Below are positions 55,597 through 64,000 of a DNA stretch of 64,000 bases, piece after piece. The DNA is from Macrotrachela quadricornifera. Taxonomy: Eukaryota; Rotifera; Eurotatoria; Philodinida; Philodinidae. The notes under the pieces were generated by a model, which was not told the DNA's origin, ran no database searches, and was given only the letters and a program-made list of their open reading frames with translations. The stretch spans positions 160,027 to 224,026 of the forward strand of contig JAJEKB010021351.1 in assembly GCA_022393335.1 (NCBI GenBank), in the 5' to 3' direction. How positions within the stretch are numbered: position 1 is the first letter of the stretch; each line of letters opens with the position of its first letter. Made by a program: the position numbers and the translations under genes.

Positions 55597-57235
55597 ATGT
55601 TTTTCATCCTGCTCGTTGTTGTTGTCTTTGTTTTAATAGTTTTATATTATAAAGTAAAATATTTTACGCTTCGAGGACCTTTACCCGGATTGTCACCACA
55701 TGTTTTCTTCGGCAATTTAATTCAGTCTGGTATGGTATTTTATGATGTATCACTTCCGGAAACTTTTTCAACGTTTCAAAAACGTTTTGGTGATACCTAT
55801 CAATTCTGGTTTGGTCCTTCACGTATGATTGTGGTGAATAAAATTGGTGATGTACAACATATTTTTACCAATCGTCAAATTTATGATCAAGGAGATGTAT
55901 TTATTGAACTCTTTAGCACACTTTTTTCTGATGGTCTTATTTGTTTAAAAGGTTAGATTAATTCTATTTAACTTGCTCATATAATCATTCCTTATCATGT
56001 GTAGGAGCAAAGTATAAGAGACATGCTGCAATTACTATTCCTTTGTTTCGTCGTGGTAGAATTACTCCAAACTTAGATGTAATAGTCGATTGTACTGATA
56101 AACTTTTGGTTAATTGGCGTTCTAGTCCAAACAATCACATACATCGTGACATTATTCAACAAAGTGAAAATCTTATGCTTGCAATCTTTGGTTGGGTTGC
56201 ATTTGATTATGATTTGGAGACACTTGATAATGGTCATAAAAATGAATTGAGTGAAGCTTTAGAAAGCTATTTAAGTACATTTGAAATCGTATCGTATATG
56301 CCAAGAGCATTAAATATTATTTATTTGGCATTAAATAGTCGACATCGACGAGCTAAGAAGACTATTGAACGATATTTTAATAATATGATCGATACTGAAT
56401 TAAATCAAAGTGAAGAATGGAGAAATCAACGAAAAAGAACATCTTTAATTGCTTCACTTGTTACTTCATTAGAGGAAAATACTGAAGCTGAAGCACACAA
56501 ATATGAAGAAAAAGAAGGTAAGAAATTATTTAATATCTACGATTAAATGAATATTATAGTTGTATAGCATAAATCTATCATATTGCATTCTTCTCTATTT
56601 ATATAGGCTTATCCAGAGATGAAGTATTAGGTGAAATGCTTGTTTTCTTAGTGGCTGGTTTTGAATCTACTGCAACTGCTCTTAGTTGGTTCATTTATTT
56701 AATGAGTAAAAATCAACGAGTTCAACAAAAGATAAAAGCTGAATTGAAAGAAAGCGGTGATCAACAATATTTATAACTTAATCGACTTGATTCTCTTGTT
56801 TATCTGGATTGTGTTATAAAAGAAGTCCTTCGTTATTCTCCACCTCTTAATGGAACATTTCGCACGTTAACAGCTGATGATCGTCTACCAGAAAGCGGGA
56901 CACAATTATTTAAAGGAGATCAAGTACATGTTCCATTTCATAATCTAGCACGAGATAATCGCTTATGGTCTATTGATCCCAATATATTTTATCCTGAAAG
57001 ATTTCTAAATGAAGATAAAAATCATCATTCACATGCAAATATACCATTTGGAAGTGGTCATCGTCAATGTATTGGACAAGACTTAGCTAGATTTGAGCTT
57101 AAAGTAATAGCAGCAAGATTAATGCAATTTGTGACGTTCGGTGATGGTGGACCAGAAGTAAATTCGGGTGGACATCTAACTAATGTTGCCATTAAACCTC
57201 GACATATTGGTATCACAATAAATTTTGACGAATGA
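55597..57235 (+). pseudogene. Cytochrome P450, three exons, one in-frame stop
   Basis: Exons 55597-55951, 56005-56517 and 56607-57235 join in phase 1 at both introns (53 and 89 bp, GT-AG), giving 498 codons, the usual P450 length. There is an N-terminal membrane anchor (FFILLVVVVFVLIVLYY) and a proline hinge (GPLPGLSPHVFFGNL). Helix C has KRHAAITIPLF; helix I AGFESTA supplies the oxygen-activating Thr. ExxR is KEVLR, PERF follows, and the heme loop is FGSGHRQCIGQ with the axial Cys. A TAA at 56774-56776, between helix I and the ExxR, interrupts the frame; everything else is intact. It is therefore a very recent pseudogene, a null allele or a sequencing error. An intact copy would be an endoplasmic-reticulum monooxygenase; the family is uncertain (clan 3/4-like). 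Confidence 0.85.
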
Positions 57236-57902
57236 GGACAAATACATTTTCTCCACAAATCTTTTATTTTATAACAACTTAATAAACTGTCAGTAATGAC
57301 AGTATGAAGTGTAGTATCCATCTAAACATTTCATTATTTCTTATTTCAGAATAAATTCCAATAATTTCTTCCGAAATTGAAGAAATATTATCTTTGTTTC
57401 ATACATTAGATTAGTCTTTTCGACAATAATGATCCCACAACAATTTATCATCTTATTTGCTCGTTCCTTGTAACTTCGAAACACATCGATAATGCATCTA
57501 CACGCATTTCTGATTTGGACGTAATTCATTTTTGTATCACTAGAATTGCGTTTACGTGTGTTTCAAGATATGAGAAATTTAGTTTATTTAGTCGAACAGT
57601 TAACAAAACTATTGAATTTGAATTTTTTGATGTATTTGTATGAGATATGGAACATTTGTCTATGAATTAATCTGTTCTGTCATAATAACTCAGTGAAAAA
57701 TGCTAGCTGAATATAACAGCATAATTCGTGTTTTCACATAGTATATCAGTCATAAAAAAAAATAAATAATAACTATTTTTATAATATAAGTTTTCATCTT
57801 CCATGTTAGATAAGTTCCTATTCTTTCAAAAAAGGGAATAAACATCAGATGATTATTTTTTATCCAATATCATTCATCATTTTAATAAGATTCTATTTAT
57901 TT
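57236..57902. other. Intergenic stretch between the P450 and the receptor pseudogene
   Basis: AT-rich; no gene supported. The minus-strand ORF at 57064-57321 overlaps the P450 3' end and is a shadow. Confidence 0.5.
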
Positions 57903-60900
57903 TTATAAGACAACATGTACACATCTTTGAATTTTAGTTCGATATTGAACAACAGATATATGAAATTCTGTTTTATAAAATTTTGATGGTACTATAAATA
58001 AAAAAAAAGTAAGCATTGATGGAATAAAATATTCAATAAGAAATAGGCATGAATCATTAATTGATTTCATACATTTTGATACAAAAGTACTAACTAGACG
58101 TAGCAATCCACAAATGACAAGTACCAATGAACCAGTAAATAAGTGTTTATGTTGTTGAAATTGTGTTCGTAAAAGTTGTTTTGTAAGTTCGATGAGTATG
58201 AATATGTGATTGTTGACGTGCTTTTTTTTTGTTATAAGAATAATAGCTGAAATTAAATTGATTATAAATGAAACAAAAAAAAAATGAAAAGTATGCATAG
58301 TAAAATAAAAAAATTTGTAACCTAATATAGAATCATGAATAAATGTAAGAATAATAATAACTATGGTAGCTGCTCGTTTACTTTTTGCCTGATAAGCTTA
58401 ACACCTTTAATTATAATATTTTTTCTTTCCATGGCTACACATGTATTTAACCATTGATTCATATCAAGATAACTTCGTTGAAAAAGATCGAGAGGAATAC
58501 ATTGTATTTTTAAAAATAATTGATTCTTAATAATTGTCATTTATATAAGAATAAGTATCAATAATTTCAATCCAAATAGAATCATTACAATTAAAGTAGT
58601 TATTGATGAACTAAATAAATATAGACCATAATCAATCTCACCTATAACTTTATTTTTAAATGTAATTAATGCAAGAATACCATCAATAGATTCTGCTATG
58701 ATAAAAATAATTGTTAATGTTAAATTAATTTTAACAATAGATGGCTGATATTTAATATTAACATTAAGTATAATATGATAACCTAAAACAGTATCAAGTG
58801 ATAAACCAAATTCACTTGTATTAAATTAACATTGTTATCCATAAAAAAAATGGAAGATAAATACACATTGATTTATGTAGACAATCTGGTTTATCTTGAA
58901 AACGATAAGCTTCATTTTGACGAACATTTTGATTTAAACAATCAAATTTTATATTATAATCAAATTTGAAACAATTAGCCATACATTTTTGACCATAGTT
59001 ATAGCATAAACAAAAGTGATCATAATCATAAAAAACATGAAAGGTTTAATGAATAGTTTTGACATCAAATGATAATATTTTATGCAATGAAGTAAATGAA
59101 ATTCAATAAAAGTTTCATTAGATATTTCGTATATGTATAAACAGCGATCAGATGAATTTATTATTTTAATAATCGTTGTTGATTGATAGTAAATCTTTTT
59201 TTTAATGGGACAAACACGTATTGATTTATTGTTTGCTAAGATCCCGATACATAATGGATCTAATGAACATGTGCAATTACATAAAATATAACAATATCGT
59301 TCAGATCAATTCGGATCACATTGACAAAATGTTTTATTTTCTAGATTATTCAAATATTTAATATATTTACCATGATTACATCGATGATTTGAACATTTTT
59401 GATCATTATCATTATTTAGTAGAATATCAGCTATGAATGCTAAATGATGAACAGATAAAAATGAAAATGTAATTGGAAATGATAAACTTCCTTCGTACTT
59501 TAATGACAAATCACTAAATTGTTCATATTTCGTTCATCAGTGTCATCAATAAGTGAAAGAACTATTGATCATTGATTTTGATATTGACATTTATCACTAT
59601 AAAAGCTAGGTGGCCAAAGACATGTACCTATTGTTGAATTGTTTTTATTATTTAACCAAATATGTAAATCAAGACTACAATAACAATGAGGTTGATGTCG
59701 ACGTGTCATTTAAATGATAGGTGATTTTAAAAACGTTGTAGATCTAATATTAGATATTTGATTAAAGACTGCTTTGTTCATTTCATTAAGTGAAATATAT
59801 ATTCTTCTTAGTTTTTTCTGGTTCTGTGTTTGAGCACATAAAAACTTCCCGCTATGAGAAAGAAATTTCGATGCAGACGTGCTGCATATAAAGTATTCGA
59901 TTTTTTTTCACAAAATTATTCATTACGTTCAAGGTCACAATCATAAATACCATTGCACAACTTGGACTGCATGATGCATGATTGAATGCTTTGGTTCGTG
60001 CAGGAAAAATTCACAGAATATTTATGGTTATCCTTTGACCAACACAACGTTGGTTCATCAGTAGCACCAAGACAATCTACCCTACTTTCATTTATTTTTT
60101 TAATGTGCAGATACATAAGTTGATTTGTATGAGTTGAAACACATATGGGATAATCTAAAGAACAATTTACTAGTGACAATAAATCACAAACAATTTCATC
60201 TTCACCGTTGGGACAATTTCATAAACTATTACAACGAGTATAAATGTGATTACATTTCCATTGTTCACGTTCTGTTTCATCTGTTTCATTTTGTTCATTG
60301 ATTATTATCGGTGTTAATTCAATGAATTCATCGGAAATAGTTTGAAATGATATATTTCTTCGAATGTAGTTAAGATCTAGATCTTAATCTTTACACCAAT
60401 TATTATCAAAAGATATACAATCACATATATTATTTTTAATCACAGTTTGAGGAATGTACTTGTTGATTATTTGACAAGAATAACGAATTTGTTTTAATTG
60501 ATTTACCAAATTAACATCATTGATTCTAGTGAGATTTTCATCATCTCCACTAGGATAATCGAATATACAGTCAATGAGAAGATGCATGGAGATACATTTG
60601 GACGATTTGATACACTAGTGCATGTATGATCGATTACAAAATATAGAAATAAGGTTAGCAATAGAATTGAATCTCTTCATTATATCATTATCTTTACAAT
60701 TATTTATTTCAAGTTGTCAACAATGTTTTTTATCAAAATCACCATCAAGACAATTTACGTGTTCATTACAAATTTCACTATAATCTAAACATGATGAAGA
60801 CTAATTTAATGCTGATAACTGATTTAGATAGTATTGATAACGTTCAATGATATGAATGGATGCTGATCAAGGATATAATTGTTGACCGGCTATATTTTTT
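57903..60900 (-). pseudogene. EGF/LDL-receptor-A plus seven-helix receptor, decayed
   Basis: Read on the minus strand, fragments appear in order. LDLa repeats: CLDYSEICNEHVNCLDGD near 60800-60715, CIFDYPSGDDE near 60550, CPNGEDEIVCD near 60210, SCIMQSKLCNGIYDCDLE near 59950. An EGF-like unit follows (CSNHRCNHGKYI...CQCDPN then SERYC) near 59400-59290. A seven-helix domain comes last, with IIAESIDGILALITFKNKVI, CVAMERKNIIIKG and FQQHKHLFTGSLVLVICGLL, and its tail ends at 57903. Several stops and frameshifts break it, including TGA where Trp is expected at 60219-60221 and 59306-59308. Large receptors with such ectodomains fused to a 7TM domain are frequent in bdelloid rotifers. The 5' limit is approximate. 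Confidence 0.75.
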
Positions 60901-61152
60901 TTCGAAACTTCCTCAAAAGTAAATTTTGAAAATAAATAAAAATTCTTTCAACATTAAGTTTTGATGGTAATTCACTCATACAATAAGATATTATCTGACG
61001 AGTAATACTTGATTTTTTGATCGAGGTAGTAACAAGCAAACAATCATGTTGTAGTGCACTATCATTATTTTCACTCTCACTTTTACTTATTCAATCTGTA
61101 TAATGAAGATGAATTTGTGGCGTAACAGCGATCATAATTGAAAATGGAATTC
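60901..61152. other. Possible further upstream remnants of the receptor pseudogene
   Basis: Short minus-strand stretches may continue the receptor N-terminus but contain stops and no recognisable repeat. Nothing else was seen. Confidence 0.35.
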
Positions 61153-61430
61153 ATAATAAATTTCATACCAAACTAACGCTCGTTAAAAATGGAATTTACC
61201 ACTATTGAATAGCAAAGATTATCACGACGTCTTAATATCGATTCAGACCATTTTTACAATTCTGCGCTCTGTCGGGACAGTAGAAATTCTCTTATGACGC
61301 AGTTCGATTGGGAGCGTAGAATTGCACAAATAGTCTGAGTCGATATTAATACATTGTAATAATCCTTACTATTCAATAATGGTAAATTCTATTTTCGATG
61401 GGCTTTGATTTGGTATAAAATTTTTTGTGG
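61153..61430. mobile_element. Palindromic MITE (~280 bp)
   Basis: TTTCATACCAAACTAACG...GGAATTTACCACTATTGAAT on the left pairs with ATTCAATAATGGTAAATTC...TTTGGTATAAAATT on the right. Inner blocks AATATCGATTCAGAC and GAGTCGATATT also pair around a GC-richer centre (61262-61320). A related TTTCATTTGGTATAAAATC phrase occurs at about 61557-61575. No ORF. Confidence 0.65.
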
Positions 61431-62536
61431 ATTATTTTTAAAGTTACAGTGCTGCCATTCTAGAATAACATTTTTACTCACTTGCTGGATAATACTACTT
61501 AAATTTTCATATTTCTTTTTTATTTAGTACCAATAAACTTCGTTTTTTCGCGAGCTTTCATTTGGTATAAAATCAGAAGAAATAGTTCAACACAAAGAAA
61601 ATAAGGGCGGGGAGAGGGAAAGACTTTTGCCCACAAGTGTAGATAATGACGTTTTGGTTCACCGGAATGCTCCTTCCTTACATTTATCTGATGTTTTATT
61701 GAAGAACCACTAGATAATTATTTCATGGGCAAAAAAGATAAAAACTGCTTGTTTTATAAGAAGTGCGAGCAATATCAAACTTGGAAAATTATACGTCCTG
61801 GCACAGTTGTTTTGAATCGCTTTCGGAATGATCAAGTATTGAGATTACCAAAACCAGTCGATAAATAATGGAACGTCGATGGATCTTAATAACTTTATTT
61901 TAAGCATATTATACAGCCTCTTCTCTCTTTTCTTTCTTTAACAAAAATACTAAGAAAAAAACATTTCTTTTACTTGAATACTGAGGGGAAATTTTTGATT
62001 GATTTTTCGTTTTTACGGGAGATTCTGCACCCCTACATGATAGTGAAATTTCAAATATTGTTTGATTCTATCTCATTGCATTTAAATCATCATTAAATGA
62101 TGTTTACAACAGTATAATTGATTATGAATTCTATCTCGATAAATATTGATTATATTACGGAATAATTTTAAGGAAAAGAACTATACACTTATTGACTATA
62201 AATTAATGCTGCATTCAATTGACATAAGCGCAAGAATGGTTTTGAAAATATAAAATACATCAATTTTATACAATTTTTGCAAATACCTAGAAATAAAATA
62301 AGGGCTTTTTTCTTGATGTAAAGAACTATTATACCTTTTTATGACGTAAAACTATCGTTTAGTAACACAAAAAAGAATAATAACCAATGTATCCACAATA
62401 GTATTGTTATTAATGTAGAACAATACAGGAAAACTGTCTCTATATAAATAAATATACAAACCTATTTATTTGGTTTAATAACTCGTTTCTCGTAACAAAA
62501 GTACAATGACATATAAATATCTTTAATCATATATGG
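61431..62536. other. AT-rich non-coding stretch
   Basis: Apart from the repeat phrase near 61557 I see no gene, array or RNA here. Confidence 0.45.
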
Positions 62537-62662
62537 ATGAAACAACAATCAACCTTTTGCTCCAAATGTCATAAATCATTTGTAGATTCAGTCACAAGTG
62601 AAGATCATATACTAGATTGTCAACCATGTTTTACTGAATATTCCTTATCTCAATCTATATAA
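62537..62662 (+). pseudogene. Short Cys/His-rich fragment (possible zinc-finger relic)
   Basis: A 41-codon ORF includes FCSKCHKSFVDSV...DHILDCQPCF, a spacing of Cys and His that could bind zinc. After the stop at 62660-62662 further coding-like sequence continues in fits (NIYEKSISKQLDEHMNHFI near 62710-62760), so it may be the remnant of a longer gene. No family can be named; chance is possible. Confidence 0.3.
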
Positions 62663-63072
62663 TTAACACTAATTAAGGAATAAATTGTACCTGAAATAAA
62701 AAATATTTATGAGAAAAGTATATCTAAACAATTAGATGAGCATATGAACCATTTTATTTCTCAGCTATTAATACCAACACATGTTAAAATAATAATAAAA
62801 TATAAAAAATCCATATGTTAAAAATAAGTAAATATTTTTCAAAAGTAATATTTATTCTGAAATTCTTTGTCTTGAGAAATAAATAAAATTAATAAATGTC
62901 TTATGGTATTTTTAATCTCTATAAATAAGAGTGTAAGCTGAGCTACTATCATCATCAATCAATGTATCAACTTCTACCTCTATTTATAAAATAATTCTTT
63001 TTATATTTCATATTTTTCTATTAACTATTTTAATTTAAAAATGATAAAAAAAATTAACAAATAAATTAAACA
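62663..63072. other. Intergenic region before the glycosyltransferase 3' end
   Basis: AT-rich DNA with no gene beyond the fragment noted just upstream. Confidence 0.45.
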
Positions 63073-64000
63073 TTATTTTCTCTTCCGAAATTTAAATATA
63101 TAAATGAAAATGATCAGAAAAATTAAAAATAAACATAAAAAAGTTTTATTTTTTATAAAAAAAAATAAAATTAAAGTATCATTACCCTCCCATGTTTTTC
63201 CGCCAACACCTTCAGCTAATCTTCCCCATAAGATATTATTTGGTATAAAATAAATATTTTCTTTTAATGGATATTTTCTATAAATTCCATAAAGAAAAGT
63301 TGGACCAGCACTTAAAATAATTGTTAAATGATATAAATAAAACCACCGATTTGCTGATTTAAGTCGATTAATAGCTAATTTAAAAAACGGATGATATTTT
63401 TTTGCTGCCATTATATCTGTATTTGCTGAAATTTGTTCTGTACCCATATGAAATATAATATCAGGTTCAATTTTTTTTTTATTTTCTGGTATCATTGAAG
63501 TAATTATATCAGGTACAATACATTTAATATCAAGATCAATATAAATTCCACCAAAATGAAATAATAAAAAATATTTCATTGCATCTATACGTTGCATATC
63601 ATAACGATAATTTTTATATATTGGTAAAAACCATGAATATTCATTTTTTAACCAAATTAAAAATTTTTTATGTGTCCATAATGTATAATTATAATTTGAA
63701 TGTAATTTAATACAATAAGATGAAGCTTTTTGAAATCTTCCATACATTTTTTTATTTTCAAATGATGATATCCAAATTTGATGAATATATCTTGGAATTT
63801 TTTCTTTTGATAAATTTGTTTTTTCCCATATATTCATATCAAGTTTAATCATATCATTAACATCTTCTGTTTCAGAAAAATGATCAATTAAAAATCTTCC
63901 TGTTTGTATTAGATGTAATAATAAATATATTAATATAATAAAACATATTATAATTATACGTTTTCGATAATATAATCTATAATTTTGAACATTATTTCGT
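63073..64000 (-). CDS. Membrane-anchored DXD glycosyltransferase (partial, 5' end beyond the window)
   Basis: The minus-strand frame stays open from the TAA at 63073-63075 to the right edge, 308 codons. It begins with basic residues and a TM anchor (RIIIICFIILIYLLLHLI), typical of type II Golgi enzymes. The catalytic region follows: IPRYIHQIWIS, the sugar-binding block RYDMQRIDAMKYFLLFHFGG and the DXD motif IYIDLDIKC, which binds the metal and nucleotide sugar. A second hydrophobic segment (FLCLFLIFLIIFIYIF) and a basic tail end the protein. This matches the Gly_transf_sug (OCH1/inositol-phosphoceramide mannosyltransferase-like) family. No intron or disabling change was seen. The internal ATG at 63852 is probably not the start, since the anchor lies upstream. 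Acceptor unknown. Confidence 0.85.
   Translation of the reverse strand, partial: RNNVQNYRLYYRKRIIIICFIILIYLLLHLIQTGRFLIDHFSETEDVNDMIKLDMNIWEKTNLSKEKIPRYIHQIWISSFENKKMYGRFQKASSYCIKLHSNYNYTLWTHKKFLIWLKNEYSWFLPIYKNYRYDMQRIDAMKYFLLFHFGGIYIDLDIKCIVPDIITSMIPENKKKIEPDIIFHMGTEQISANTDIMAAKKYHPFFKLAINRLKSANRWFYLYHLTIILSAGPTFLYGIYRKYPLKENIYFIPNNILWGRLAEGVGGKTWEGNDTLILFFFIKNKTFLCLFLIFLIIFIYIFKFRKRK

Overview
The window is AT-rich eukaryotic DNA. It has short GT-AG introns (many of 50-90 bp), nested DNA transposons and non-LTR retrotransposons, and small families of rapidly duplicating seven-helix receptors. Together with a chimeric EGF/LDL-receptor-A/seven-helix receptor relic of the kind abundant in bdelloid rotifers, this suggests a bdelloid rotifer (Adineta/Rotaria-like), probably an accessory or transposon-rich part of a chromosome. 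That assignment is inference; no rRNA or other marker gene is present, and I saw no tRNA or CRISPR.

Layout. (1) 1-20,643, minus strand: a tandem array of two-exon GPCR genes, here called A (partial), B, C and D. Each has a 456-bp exon 1 and a 483-bp exon 2 joined by a phase-0 intron in extracellular loop 2. Gene C has a 7.8-kb insertion in its intron with three nested layers: an outer DNA transposon with GAGTACTC-rich ends, a piggyBac-like element with TTAA sites, and a full-length Jockey-type LINE with a 13-bp target duplication. The LINE has ORF1, ORF2 and unusual extra 3' ORFs, one encoding a predicted type I membrane protein. (2) 20,644-28,000: a broken and an intact copy of a second GPCR family (intron after the DRF motif), a 750-bp fold-back element, and a hAT-like element filled with TTTATAAA repeats. 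(3) 28,960-41,570: a 12.6-kb unit bounded by inverted repeats rich in TCGTATACGA. It carries two spliced genes for unrecognised membrane proteins, several palindromic MITEs and two minisatellites. It sits inside an Asn-rich reading frame that resumes in frame on the other side. An OTU-like 3' exon follows. (4) 44,063-47,255: a complete, apparently intact RTE-clade retrotransposon (minus strand, 14-bp target duplication). (5) 48,639-53,468: a fifth copy (E) of the first GPCR family on the plus strand, a degraded exon-2 fragment, and a pseudogene of the second GPCR family. (6) 55,121-64,000: a possible solo LTR, a three-exon cytochrome P450 with one nonsense codon, a decayed EGF/LDLa-7TM receptor pseudogene on the minus strand, a palindromic MITE, and the 3' part of a membrane-anchored DXD glycosyltransferase running off the right edge.

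The genes do not form a pathway. The picture is of chemoreceptor-like GPCR families expanding by tandem and inverted duplication, with mosaic gene conversion, and being invaded by transposons; paralogous segments supply empty sites for several of the insertions. All coordinates and splice sites were read by eye from the sequence, and no database search was possible.
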